Source of the DNA: Endomychus coccineus
Lineage: Eukaryota > Arthropoda > Insecta > Coleoptera > Endomychidae
Assembly (NCBI GenBank): GCA_958510875.1
Contig: OY294070.1
Coordinates: 9,610,001 to 9,674,000, forward strand
Reading direction: 5' to 3'
Length of the DNA stretch: 64,000 nt
Positions 10,401-25,400 of the stretch are shown in pieces. Under the pieces are notes generated by a model. It saw only the letters and a list, made by a program, of their open reading frames with translations, was not told the origin of the DNA and ran no database searches. Made by a program: the position numbers and the translations under genes. Position 1 is the first letter of the stretch; each line of letters begins with the position of its first letter.

Positions 10401-13400
10401 TTAATTTGGGGCCGTTTCGAACCCCGTGCGGCCGGCACCAGTTGTAATAAAGTATTTTGGGCTATGGGCCGCTATCTTTCACCCGCTTTCGGTGTATTTA
10501 AGTAGCTAGAAAATTCCCTTTCGTACGTCGCATGTCAGATGCTAGTAGGTGACAGCTGAGAATACCTCAAACTGTTTTAATTAAATTTTCCTATTTAATC
10601 GACATTTTGGGGCCCGAGACTATGCTATTTAGTTGGCCCCGTTCATAAACTAACGACATGGAGCGAAAACCGCATGCGAAAAGTCCTCGTTAAGACGTTC
10701 TATGTACCGTAAATTTGCACTTTTCTAACTCGCGAGCTACGCGCTTCTCACGTGAACGTCATTCGATTTATCGAAAATTAACCAATTCAAAACAGTTTTC
10801 GACCCACTTTGGGGCTATCACGACCTTTTAAAAGGTTCAAAGTTAACATTTCGACAATTTTAAGCTCGGCCGAGCTACATGGTAGGCGGAGTGGTGGGTC
10901 TCAGGATATTTCGTTACGGTATTTGTTTTTTGTCTTTTTAGATTTTCGTTACGGTATTTGTCTTTTGTTTTTTTTTTCTTGATTCGGTCGCCGCGCTCAA
11001 AGCCCGCGATAAAAGCTATATGCAATAGCTGTTTCAAGGTGTTACCAATTATTAATTGTATAAATATCATTTGGGCACTTGAAGGACAAGTTTTTTTCCA
11101 TAAAACGCACACAGCGTTTCTAAAAACACATCTATAAAGTCAAAATTTTAAGAAATAAAATGCCTTTGTCGGATTGTGATATTTATTTTTGGATTTGTCG
11201 GGTTTTGAAATTCATACACGTGATATTGTTTTAAAACTCGTTTTTCACTAGATGGATTTGTCGGATTTTGAAACCAGATGATTCATTTGCCGTTTACGAA
11301 TCTATTGAGACTATGATAAAGCGCTAACCTTGGCACCAACCGAACCGGCAACTTCCAAAAGTCGTGTATTAAATTCCAATGGCCGGCAATTGCATATTTT
11401 GTGCTGAAGGCGTAGAGCTTCTAGGCATCTAGCTGCTCCATCCATCGATTCCATCTGAATAACTCGATCTCCCATAGCAGCTGCAGACCCCATTGCAGTT
11501 TCGTACTGTCTGAAAGCTTTCTGGAAACAAGTTCTTAATGAACGGACGAAACATGTTCCGAAAATAATCTAGGCTTCATAAATGAAGCAATATTTGTATA
11601 TATCAAACATATCAACAACTACCGGGATGTCAAAAATTATCAAGGGTGGTTGTGGAATCTAAAACGTGTGTCTTACTTTACGTTTGAAATAATTGTGTCA
11701 TAATTAATTTGAAGTTTGTAAAAGTGCGAAATTTCGCAATTTTATACGAATATTGTAATACTCAGAAGTCTTTAGCGCTTTGGACTTCGGGATTTTCACG
11801 TGGCCTATCGAAATTAGAAGGTTCGAATTATCTAAAAACATAATTGCATGAACGCCAGACGTCCTATGTAATTAGCTACGAACGAAATCATTTTGACATA
11901 TGCCTCGAGGAGCTCGCTTTAGAGTTTATATATTTTACCTCGGTCTTGTTAATTTGGGGCCGTTTCTTGCCCCGTGCGACCGGCGCCAGTCGTAATAAAG
12001 TGTTTTTGGCTATGGGCCGCTAGCTTTTACCCACTTCGTGTATATTTTTGTCGCGAGAAAATTCCCTTTGATACGTCGCACGTTAGACGCGTGTAGCTGA
12101 GATCTGAGCTCAAACTGTTTTAATTAAATTTTCCTATTTAATGGACATTTATCGAAAAAAGAAGGGCGGTCGGGCACGGTCCGATACTGAATCTAACTAC
12201 ATGGAGCGAAAACGGCAGGCGAAAAGTCGTCGTAAAGCCGTATTAGGTACAACCAGTTTGCACTTTTCTAACTCGCGCGCTACGGGCTTCTCACGTGAAC
12301 GTCATTCGATTTACGGAAAATTAACTATTTCAAAACAGTTTTTGATCCGGATTGTGGCTATCACGACCTCTGAAAAGGTTCAAAGTACACATAATTATTT
12401 CATAATTTGTAGTTCATTATTGTTTTACAACTGAAATAAATAGGTATGAAATTTGTAGGTTATTGATGATGTCAGTATGACAGTGACATAATTATTTCAA
12501 ACGTATAGTAAGACACACGTTTTAGATTCCACAACCACCCTTGACCAAGATAATTTTTGATATCCCGGTATAACCATAAACAAATGGTTTCTTAACACTA
12601 TGATCTTGAAGTTGGGTTGTTTTAGCTGTGCTAAACAATAGACTGCCTGTATTTGTAAATACAAGTTCTTAAGCTACAAGGTGGTGTTGTCGACCATATA
12701 GATAATTGTGAACAGATTTAAAATGCGTTTTGCTATGAAGCGGTTTTGGTGGAACCAGATTTTAGACGACAATTCGATGCTTTGTAGGTGGGATAAATAC
12801 ATTTTTTCTACCCCCTATATAGAAAGTATGATTTAGCTCGCTCAGTTGAGGCAGGAAAATAATAATTTTCCTCCTTAGGTAGCAAAATAGGGGCTTCCAC
12901 CCTCTCCTCCTTCCTGGAGTCGCTTGTGCACCAGATGTCTTCTCTTTGGGTTACAAGAACCTTATAGGGAGTCCTGAACTCGAAGCGAGATTCTAACCTG
13001 CCCATAAGACCCCAGTTAGCCTCCTCAAACTGTGTTTTGATTATGTGGGTGTGTTTTCATCACTTTCCGTCCATTCGTAGCAGCCTTGGGCTGGACCAAA
13101 AATGCATAGCCACCGCAGTGGTGGCCTGGAGCTCCACAGGGATACTTCTGAAGGACAGTGCTTGCAGACGAGCAGCTCAGAATTATGAACCCACTGGCAC
13201 TTGATGGTTTGTGTGAATAAGTGCTCTTTCCAGCTCAGTTTCCAATCCAGTACTACGCCCAGATGTTTCACCGTGCTGGTAAATTGTAGCTCCTTATCGA
13301 AGAGCCTTTTAGGGGCAACACCTTGTATTTCTTGGTGTCCAGCATCATTTCGGTTTTCTCAGGATTAACTGAGTATATCTAAACCAGCGTTCAATTGTCC

Positions 13401-16400
13401 TGAGAGCCCTCTGAATTAGTTCTATCTGGACCGACAGGATTATTCCTTGGCCAGAACAGGATTTCATCAGCATATCCAATTACCGTGACCCCCACGTCAG
13501 TTAATTCCTTGAGATGTTCTTCCATATCCACATTTTGAATTAACTTCTAATGAAAAAAAAGCTATGTAACTTTATAATCGATATTTGCCTCAAAATTTGT
13601 GATTTTTGACGATTTTGGTTTGGGCCAACTTTGAAGTGATTTCAGTGTAGGAAACTTGGGACTAATTCAATGAAACTTTGTCTAGCACATTATTATTTAT
13701 AATCAAGACGCGAAAATCACTTTTCTCCATTTCAGATTGTGGCACCATCTGTTTCATGTTTCAGGGACTTTTCACCTTGGTTTCGTATTACTCTGAAGCA
13801 AAGTGCCATTTCCTCCCTTGCATTTTGATCAAACTACCCGCGGGAGAAAATTATGTACTTTGTTCCCTTGTTATACAAATAGCTATTATTTGTAGTTCTA
13901 AAATTCTAGTGTGGAGTAGGACATTCTTCCATCGTTGCTACAAACTAGTGCTGGAAAAATTTTGTTTGACGATTAAGTTTCTGGCTTAGAAATTAATTTT
14001 ATTAGAGTGTTACTTTGAGTCAAATGAGAATATTGTCTCAGTTTGTCTAGCCTTAGTTTAGATTCATTACATAAGTTAAAAAATTTTCACTAAACCCCTA
14101 CTGACAAAACAGAAATGAATATACTCACATTTATATCCAATTTTTTCCTGTAGATATCTCCCATTATACGAATACTCCGTGCATAAGTAGCTTGGTCTCC
14201 GGACACTAGAGCTAATCTTGTAGCTTCCTACAATAACAAAGACGTTTGGCAATTTTTCGTACGTATACATTTTGAAAATACAATAGAATGAGCCACTACG
14301 TGATGAAAATCTATTCTAAACTCTAAAAAATCAATGGTAGAAGCCATTACTTTATGGTAATTTATCATTATTATTAAATGAAAGAACAATTTCTTTGTTT
14401 TTATACCGAGACATTTGTCTCAGTCTTCCACGAAATTGTGCTTCCGCACATGTCGCTTCCTCCAGGTTAACTTTGATTCTCCATTTGGAGTAGCATTCTC
14501 CTAGTTCCTCAATAGCAACCTGGAATTCCGTATGGCTTGCCATGCACGGATGGGACGGGCCAAGATGCCGACATCGTCAGCATACTGTCTTAGTTCCGTA
14601 TATACAGTCTTCGGGATGTAATGGGTGAAAATTGTGAAGAGGCGTGGTGAAAGTAAGGATTCTTGTACTTCTCTCTGATGATGTGATGTCCTCAATCTTG
14701 ATCTTGAACTTCCTTCCCTTCAGGAGAGAGATAGAGAGAGAGCGATTTAAAGTCGAACCCATCTTTACCCTTTCTAGGTCCTTGCCAGCTTCCTTTTTCA
14801 GTGTCGACTAGTTTTCACCCAAGTGTAGGATTGCTGTATCATTGACAAAGCTGATTACTGATCCAGTGTTATTGAGGAAGAATATGTTGTTGACATATAT
14901 ATTAGATAATATTGGGCCGAGGATTTTACCATGTGGAATTCCAAATTCTGAGGTTTTATATTCGCTAATTGTATTCTTGATTCTAACACATTGCATTCTG
15001 TTTAGTAAGTAGTTCATTATAAGTTTATGAGCTTTACCTCTACAGCCAATATCTTCTAGTGCATTCAGAAGTTTTTTGTGACTAATTGAATCGAATGCTT
15101 TACAAAATGAATGCGCATAGCGCTTATTCCCAATCGTCTAAGGTGTTATATAGTCTATTTTTTAAGAGTCTTGGGTTGAAGTATTTTGTCTGAAAACGAA
15201 TTGATGTTCTGATATTATGTTATTGATGTTGTTATCACCTACAGCTTTTTTCTCTTAATTCTTGTATAGTTTTCTTGAAAATCGAACTTTTAATAGTTAT
15301 TTTATTTAAATGTACATTTTGTTCCTAGCAATAAAGTATTGTAATATGGTTGAGATCTAGTTTGTTTACGTACCGAGCAATAGTCTTGAGCGTCTCCTAG
15401 TTCTCCTTGCTTACGAAGGGACGATGACATCTGAAGCAAAGCAGCTCTGCAAATTAAAAATAAAAAATTCACCAAACGGTTATGCCTCTAAGGAATCTAC
15501 ATTGAATGAATGTAAAAATGTAAATTGAGGAAAAATGTATACACAAACCTGCTACATAAAATGTTATACGGGGATGGACCAAGTATAACTTGGTATTGTC
15601 GCCTGTGAGGTAAAATTCGAGGTGCGTGACCATGACTAGTTGTGGTTGAGGTGTTTGGAGGTGGAGTGCTTCCTCACACAGCAGCATCATTACTGAGTAT
15701 TTTTTTGATGAACATATCAATAAGCTTCTCATCAATTGAGAAAAAATGTGTGCCCAAGATAGGAGATTATGTAGAAAAACTAGATGTTTTCAAGTACAGT
15801 CCCTGTTTGGGTTATACTTGACCCATCCTCCGAAGTGATTGCAGCTTACCTGTGATGACGAGAATTTAAATCTCCCAATTGCAAAGATCTTGATAAATCG
15901 TAGGCTTTGGAGGCGTATTTGGCACTCGTATCGGCATCTTGTAGTCTGCTGAATAGTTCTGACAAGCTCACGTAAACCTGGAAGGTTGATTCAATAGAAT
16001 TTCTGTTACCACAAACTCGTTGAATCAAGATAATCTTAGGAAACTGTACTCAACCAATTGATATTTTTTCAAGTGCTTATGATTATGATGCATGATTTTT
16101 GTTGTATTTTCGTAATTGGATTAGGAAATTGTCTGTGTTTTGAGTAGTTAAACGTACAAAATGTTCAAAATATGGTATGCATAATTTATCATATTACAAG
16201 TGGTACGAGAACAGGGAATAATGGCGGCCACTTGAAGGAAAATGAAGATTTAGTTGGTCTATCACAAAAGCATAGCTTTTTTATGCAAATGTTGACCGAT
16301 ACTAATGTACAAGGTGGCTCAAATTTGAGTCAAATACTTTCGGAGAAACCGTTATTTCGTAAGATCATTATTATTTTTTTCTGACTTTATTGGAAATGAT

Positions 16401-19400
16401 ATCTGAAAAGAAATGACACTTTATTGTTGCCTCATTTTATGGTCTACAAGATGCTGCAATGAAATTGTAAATGTGATTTTTCATCTTTCAGAAACCATCA
16501 TCTTATTTTTTCCAGGTCTGTGACCTGGATTTTTTTATTCCATTTTTTTGGGCTCCCTTAAAGCTATCGCCCATGACAACCTTCGATTTCCAAACGCTTC
16601 GATGTCAAAAATGACATTTGATGGAGTTTTTTTAAATATTATCATACAACTCAGTTTCTCAGTGTCCTCTACCGGGTTAGTGCTCCCTCTTTAGTAGTTC
16701 ACGAGAATACTGGAGGCAATCCTCATATGATACCAGGGAATTCTGTATGGCTTATTGAAGGCATTAAGACCAAAAAAAACTAAAGGTGCTGGAAAAGTCG
16801 AGACAAAGGACCAAGGAGAAATAATTTCTTTGAACCTAGGGACACTCGCGACAGAATTCCAAACAAAAATAGTAGCAATTACAACATGTGCTTGAATTAT
16901 GAGAGAGAGCCTATGAAAATAGACAAATCACAATCATAGCGATCAACCTAGCAGTGCTAGTGCTCAAGGCACTGGAGTCATACAAAATCACCTCCCAATG
17001 TGTACTCGATTATGTAAAGAAGCCAAGGCCCTAGTAAAGAACCCCAATAAAGTAACACTCGCATGGAAGTCTGAAGAAATCAAACGCGAAGGGGCTGAAA
17101 CTGCCGTCGCACTCTATAATTACTTTTCATTAACTTTTAATATAAAATTTCATCAATATTATAAACTTTGACATTTATTTCACTGAAAAATGTCATTTAC
17201 ATCGAAGCGTTTAAAATCAAAAGTTGTGTTTGGCCATAGCTCAAAAGTAACAAAAATGGAATAAAAAATCCAGGTCCGTATTCAAAAATAAGTTGTTGAT
17301 GGTTTCTGAACGATGAAACATTGCATCTACGATTTGATAGCGTCATCTTGTAGAACATAAAAAGTGGCAAAAAATACAGGGTGTTCCATCTCAGACGAGC
17401 CACCCCGTATATTTCTTATCCCATAGTGAGTGGAAAGATCTCCCGAAACACGTCGAATGATTTTCTTTGGGGTACATCTTTTGACGTATATTTGAGGCTT
17501 GAACGAGCAACCCCCTAATAGGGGGCGCTTCAACTCCTCAAAATTGAATAGGGGAGAGGGATTGAGTAATACGTCATTTGAAAGGTATTGGAAGTCTCTT
17601 TACAACGGTGTATGAAAAACGTAAATTTGATGAACCGTTTTCGCCAAAAATTACTTTTGTTACTCGAATGCGCCGCCTTGAATATTTTGGTTATTTGTAC
17701 AATGTACGAGCTCATTCTCATTAAGCCTTTTTTACAAACTTAAACAATCTTCAAAAAATCACATTCGTAAAAAAATTGAATTGTGTTGTCATGCTTACAA
17801 TGAAAAAAATTAAATTTGCGTGTTTAAATCAAATGTTCAAATTGTCCTCCATTGCTTCCATACAATAATACATTCTCTCAAACTAATAAATAAAAAAACA
17901 GCAAAACATTTCCTTATGTTGCCTCCATTTTTTGTTCTTAGAAGGTGTTTATCTGGTTTTAAAGTTTCTTCGATCATTTCATGATTTTAATCAATCTGTT
18001 GAGTCACTACTTTGCTGATTTGTTTAAAATTTCAAAAAATATGGTGTACACATTGCAAGAACGTGTTGAGCTTGTTAGCCTTCATTACCAAAATCAAAAT
18101 TATGCCCGAGCGGCTGCAAGGATATTTAACGAAAACCATCCTGAACGTAGCGTTCGCCATAAGTACGTAATGGAATTGATTTCAAAATTTGTGGAGACGG
18201 GTTCAGTAATGGATAAAAAAAGGGCACCCATTGGAATTGTTAATGATGAAGGAGCAGCTGTGGCGGTATTGGGACATGTCCAATTTATGCCAAACACGCA
18301 ATCTGTCCGACAACTTTCTGCAGCTTCCGGTATCAGCCAATCTAACGTTTTCAGAATTTTACATAAACACAAGTTCCATCCGTACAAAATTAAATTAATT
18401 CAGGAATTAAATGATGATGATTGGGATCGAAGGCAAGAGTTTTGCGAAATTATGGTCGAGCGTATCAAAAATAACAACGTTTTCTTTTCTGATGAATGCA
18501 CTTTTTTACTTAATGGAGAGGTTAACCGGCATAACTGCAGAATTTGGAGCGATACAAATCCTCATGTATTTCGAGAAGCTCACACTCAACATCGGGAAAA
18601 GCTAAACGTTTGGGTAGGAATGTTGGGAGACCACCTAATTGGACCTTTGGACCTCTGTTTATTCCTGGTAATTTAAATGGCGAAATTTATCTTGAAATGT
18701 TGGAAAATGCGATTGATCCGTTAATAACTGAACAATTAGAAAACGATCCTCTACTACTTGAACAACAATTGCATTTCCAACAAGACGGAGCTCCTCCTCA
18801 CTACGCCGCACCAGTTCGCCAATACCTCAATTTGCAATACCCCGGTCGTTGTATTGGAAGAAGAGGTCCTATGGAGTGGCCTGCCCGATCTCCTGACCTG
18901 AACCCTCTGGACTTCTTCTTGTGGGGACATCTTAAGTTCACGATTTTTGTGACTCAGCTTGAAAATTTGGAAAAACTACGCCAACAAATTGTAAATGAGT
19001 GTCGTCAAATAACTCCAATTATGCTGAACCATGTTAGAGACGGTTTTCTGTCAAGATTGTATTATTGTATGGAAGTCAATGGAGGACAATTTGAACATTT
19101 GATTTAAACACGTAGATTTAATTTTTTTCATTGTAAGCATGACAACACAATTCAATTTTTTTACGAATGTGATTTTTTGAAGATTGTTTAAGTTTGTAAA
19201 AAGGCTCAATAAAAATGAGCTTGTACATTGTACAAATAACCAAAATATTCAAGGTGGCGCATTCGAGCAACAAAATTAATTTTTGGCGAAAACGGTTCAT
19301 CAAATTTACGATTTTCATACACCGTTGTGAAGAGGCTTCCAAGACCTTTCAAATGACGTATCACTCAACCCCTCTCCCCTATTCAATTTTGAGGGGTTGA

Positions 19401-22400
19401 ACGGCCCCCTATTAGGGGGTTGCTCGTTCAATCCTCAAATATACGTCAAAAGATGTCCCCCAAACAAAATCATTCGACGTGTTTCGGGAGATTCTTCCAC
19501 TCACTATGGGATAAGAAATATACGGGGTGGCTCGTCTGAGATGGAACACCCTGTATTAATGATTTTATAGAATTTCGTTTTCTTCCGAATATCTCCGTAT
19601 TTGACATTCTTTACAACACAATACGGCATTTTGTTGAGCATCAAATTGTGCAACTTCACGATAATTTAACCGACCCTGCATCTCTTACCGTTTGGGCCCT
19701 TCCGTATAGTCAATATTATCGTCTTCTGTCAAAGTTTCAAGAGGTTTTTCCACGTTTTTACTAGCTAATTGAACTGGGTCTACATCATTTTTATTTTTAA
19801 TGGATACGTATGACTGATAATAGATTGAAATTGGAACCTCATTGGACAAAGTCTGTTTTTTCTTACAATTCAACAAAATTGTGTAATTCAGGACCGTACA
19901 CCCGTACACCGTATCATCAAGCCCTCAACTTGCTTGGATTATAGTGTTCTGTGGTGAAGATTAAATGAATGATGATTGATGATACTATCTAATCATTATA
20001 ATACCGAGAAATATTTGTTTTAACGTACTCTCACCTGAAGCTCCAAAGCTGGGTCGTGGATCGCTTGCGCTATTCGGTGAGCATGTTGAAAACTATCCAG
20101 GGCCTTATTAAATCCAGCTAATTCCAAGTAAACTGATCCTACTGTCAGATGTACGTGTCCGGCAGTAGCACATTGTTCGCATTCATTATACAATGAGTGT
20201 CTAGCGTACGCCAAAGCCCTGAAATTGTTTCATAAATATTGGGTTTTATCGCTTATTGCACATTACATTGCCGGCAGGGGCAACTTCATATAACTGAAAT
20301 GTATTCACATACTAGATGCAGAGAAATACAGCTCATACAGATTCCTATTGTGGTAACTATATTGATCGTGTATAACTCTACTAACAAAGCAAAAGTCAAT
20401 AGTCAATCTAATCCACGAAGGAAGAGAAGGTTTCTTTAGATCTCTAGATCTATCAGTGACACCATAGCAAGATAGTTCCGGGTAGCTGTTTCGCCTTCTT
20501 GGGCTCATCAGCAGAATGAGTGAAGCTGTAGTGTCAATCAGTCAATCAAAGCGGCGGCGGACAAGTTTAGTGCCCTTGGAGAATACAAGGGCAAGGTGAA
20601 AAGTCTTTAACTAGAATGCATTAAAATTTTCAGACTGATATGTCATTCAGTTCCGTTTTGACACCCATCGAAAGCAAGCAACCTCAAGATTTTCGTAAAC
20701 ATGGAAAAAAAAGTTCGCGCCTCGATGGGCTCCATTTTGGGCATTTCCGTACAACGCTACAGTACATACCGAAACTAACTACACGAACTAGTTCTCGGGA
20801 AAAGGTTTGTCTTACCTTCGGAAATAACGAAAATCGAGCACTGCCCAATTGAGTTAAAATAATAATAATTACAATAAGCTTGTATAGAAGTTAGAAACAA
20901 TTTAATAACATTAAAATTAAAAGGTACCGAAAAGTTAAAAACATAATTGTAATAGTGTTAAATTTAAGGTAGGAGATAAGGTACATATGACAAATAATCC
21001 TAAAAATAAATTAGAACGGCTCTACAAGGGTCCTCTTACAGTTTTAGAGGAAATATCCCAAAATTAAGAGATATAGAATTACATTTTCTGAATTATGAAG
21101 ATAACAATGAAACTTTGGTGTCTAGTCCAGTGTGTTTACCAATTACACAACTTTGGTCCCGTCAGAGCCTTATATTTTTGTAAATATAAACTTCGGAAAG
21201 GATTGTAGATCATTGATGAACACAATGTGATTCGATGCTCCGCTATAGATCAACAATTCACGCATATTCATCTAAAGTTCAATCGTTTTAAATTGAGGAG
21301 TGTAGGTATGAGTATTACTATGGTTGGCAATTACTCTGACTGTACTCATTTAATGACTGCTTCCTGGTTCTTACAATATTTCAATAGATTTTGATTTTAA
21401 TAAGCGATTTTGAATTTTGTAAAATTAGTGGAGTAAATCTGACAAATGGTTGGCGAAAATCTTACGATGCTTAGCGACTCGGTGGAAAATGTTTGTTGTG
21501 GTACCAACAACAACGCCCTGAAATTTCTATTTCCCAAAGCGGGTGCAACTCCTTTTTTTTGGCCAAAAAGTTTTTTTTTGACATTTTTGAGGGTAGTTTA
21601 GCAACAAAAAATTAATATCTCCGGTTGTATTATGATTTTGGAAACCAAAGTAGAACCTTTTTATTGTCAATGTCCAAGGAACTTCCAGTCCGAATTTCAA
21701 GTTGATCCGACCTCCCCCCTCCCCGTAATAAATATATATATACTCATACATACAAGGAATCTTGCGTAACGGCTAACTCGGTCATTTTTCAATCGAGTTG
21801 GCTGAAATTCGGATTAAAAATAGGTATTATGGTCTCAAAACTACTCTCTAAATTTGAAGTGAAAATATTGGATGGTTTTTCAGAAATTAAATTTAAGTCA
21901 ATTTTTTAGTTATTTTCCAAATTAAGATATCTCATGTCATTTACATCCGATCGGGATCTGCTTTGCGAGCAAATGTAGGTATTCGCATATAGTTTTATGT
22001 CATGGAACTTATTTTTTAATTATTTTCTTTCCGGTCTATGTTGGCCATTTTGACTAATTTGAGATACATGGAATGACGTTCACGTGAGGAGCGCGTAACT
22101 GGCGAGTTAAAAAAGTGCAAACTGGTTGTACCTAATTCGGCTTTACGACGTCTTTTCGCGTGCCGTTTTCGCTCCATGTAGTAGATAAGGTATCGGAACG
22201 TGCCCGACGGCCCTTCTTTTTTCGATAAATGTCCATTAAATAGAAAACTTTAATTAAAATAGAAACAGTACTCTCAGGTCTCAGCTACGAGCGTCTAACG
22301 TGCGACGTACCAAAGGGAATTTTCTAGCTACTAAAATATACCCGAAGCGGGTAAAAGTTAGCGGCCCACAGCCGAAAATACTCTATTACAACTGGCGCCG

Positions 22401-25400
22401 CCCGCACGGGGCACGAAACGACCTCAACATAACAAGACCGAGGTAAAATGTATAAACTCTAACTGACGCGTTGCGAGCTTCTCGAGGGAAACGTCAAAAT
22501 GATTACGTTCGTAGCTAATTACATAGGACGTCTGGCGTTCATGCAATTGTGTTTTTATACAATTTGAACCTTCTAATTTCGATAGGCCACGTGGAAATTC
22601 CGGAGCCTAAAGCACTATCAAATTCTGAGTCTCACAATATTCGTATAAAATTGCGAAATTTCGCACTGTTAGAAACTTCAAATTAATAAATTTGACACAA
22701 GTTTTGGGGATATTAATACCGAAAATAAATGGCCAGTATAGGCCGGGAAAAAAGTAAATAAAAAATGAGTTTCATGACATAAATATATATGCAAATACCT
22801 ACATTTTCCCGCAAAGCAGATCCAGATCGGATGTAAATGACATGAGATATCTTAATTTGAAAAATAACTAAAAAATTGACTTGATGTTGAATTTCTGAAA
22901 AACTATCCAATATTTTCATTTTGAATTTTATAGGGTAGTTTTAAGACCATAATTCCTATCTTCAGCCCAAATTTCAGCCAAATCGGTTGAAAAATGACCG
23001 ATTTAGCCGTTACGCAAGATTCCTTGCATATATGAGTATATATAAATATACATATATCTATTACGGGGAGGGGGGAGGTCGGATCAACTTGAAATTTGGA
23101 CTGGAATTTCCTTGGACATTGATAATGAAAGGGTTCTACTTTGGTTTCTTAATTTTCAATACAACCAGAGATATAAATTTTTTTTTGCTAAACCACCCTT
23201 AAAAATGTCAAAAAACCCCTTTTTGGCCAAAAAAAGGAGGTTGCACCCACTTTGGGAAATACAAATTTCAGGGGGTTTTTATTGGTACCCTAACAAACAC
23301 TTTCCACCGGGTCGCTAAGCATCGTAAAATTTTCGCCAACCTTGCCTTTTTTCTCACCAGATTTACTCCACTAAATAGCACATTGTCAGTCGAAATGTCA
23401 TACCTCCTTTCATTGAAACCACTGGCTTGATGGATTAAGTTTCGGTGCTTTTAGGTTCATACTAATAACCATGAATTTATGTGTTTCTATGATGATTGAG
23501 TGAGTCTCTTTGATAATCAGTAGAAGTTAATTTTGATTTTGTTAGTCGGTTCCTAGATGCATCAGTTTCAAATAAATTAGTCCATTTCGTTCTGTTTTGG
23601 GCTTTTTCAACAATGATTCTAGATTCAATTGTTGATCCATATATTTGTCTTAATGCATTGTGAGGAAATTCAATTGTATCGAGAGCTTTATTCAATATAG
23701 TAATTCAGTCCTTGTAGATTCATTTCATTTGGATTACACGTGATTTATGATGCACTTATTTGTTGTAAAGTTCAAGAATAGCCGCTAGTTTTGTAAACAG
23801 TCCTTACCTTTCTAATCCGCCTAATCTCTGATGTGCTCTGGCTAAATTTAAGTAAGATTCGGCTCTCATGTTTGGATTGTCTAGTTCTTCCGATATAAAT
23901 AGTTGACGATGAGCGTATTCTAAAGCGTCTCTGGAACAATACAAGGTTTACATTGAATTTTTAGAATTATTTAGGAATTATGCTGTACGCTTTTATAATT
24001 AATTCACTCATAGTATTATACAGGTTGATTCATAAGTGAGAGAATTAGAAACAAATGAATCAATATATGACTATACTCATTTACCTCATGTTGGCTTTTG
24101 ACAGATAACAATGATAAGATCTTTCTAGTTCAGATCGATCCGTAAGATCCCAAACTTATAGTTCCAGACAGCTGTTTCGCTCTGCTCGTTGAGCTCATCA
24201 GTGGAACGAGTAAGTTTGCAACGTTACTGAAAGATCTCTGCTGAAGTTAGTCATAACCAGTCTAACGCATGGTGAAAGGATCAAAAGTATCTCACGCCAT
24301 CTATGAATAGATGTTTCAGTGAGAAATCAAACAATGTACCACATTGACTGATAGATTTCTCGAACTTTACTAAAGTTACGGGGAATGTGAGACTATTTTA
24401 CTGCACCAGATGGCGACACCAAACCAAATCAATTTAAGATCGATCTGAACTAGAAAGAATGTACCATTTTTATCTGTACATGTCATCACGAGATAAATGA
24501 GTATAATCTTACATTAATTTGTTTCTAATTCTGTTATATTGGTTTGTTTTGGTGACGCCATCTGGTGCAGTCAAGTAATCTCACATTCCAGGTGTCTGGA
24601 ACTATGAGTTTGTGAAGTTACTGATCCATCTGGACTAGAAGAACCTTATCATTGATTCATAAGTAATAGCCCAAATTCTAACTGTACATTCAGAACACAA
24701 AAATAATAATATTTCACTCAACAAAAATGGATCTTAGTCTGCTCCACACTCAGATACAATTGAAAAAATGAAATACATTTTTGTTAATAAATCAGCCATT
24801 TTTATAGATATAGTCATGAAATTGGGTTAGGGTTTTCTATGTGACGGCAAAAAAGAATGGTGTTATTAAATTAGAGTGTAGTAGTGAGTAGTGAACTCAT
24901 GTACCTGCAAAATGATGTGAAATATCAACACATTGGATGATAAATAAATGGCTTTGCAAAAAATTTTTTTCTCATGTCTGAAATATACTTAAATAATGAC
25001 CGAGCTGTATATCACAACCCATAAATAGTCGAAGAATTATAGCCAAAATGATCGAATTTTTTACTGGCAACCTGTATCGAGATGCGGTTTTCGCCATTTG
25101 CTTCAGAAACACAATAGAAAAAATGTTACATATTTGTTTTACCAGGAAAAGCTTGGTTGCATTTGTGCATACAAAAAATGCATCTAAATCATGCAATTTG
25201 CTGATCTGTGTAAATATTATATTATCGCTCATCAAATATTGATTAAAATTGGCCAGAATTTGTTACTCGGGGGTTTTTGGGGTCGCTGATTAGGAATTTG
25301 ATGTTTTCATAATGCCAAGCTGCACCCTGGGGCAGATTTCAGGGACTTGGGGTGGGGGATTTGCAATATAAAGCGGAAATCCTCAAATTTTCTCAATCAT

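Noticed and set aside
17530..17721. Frames in the long inverted repeats of the mariner element, also seen at 19215-19400
   Set aside because: The two are mirror images of the same terminal repeat; they do not join the transposase.
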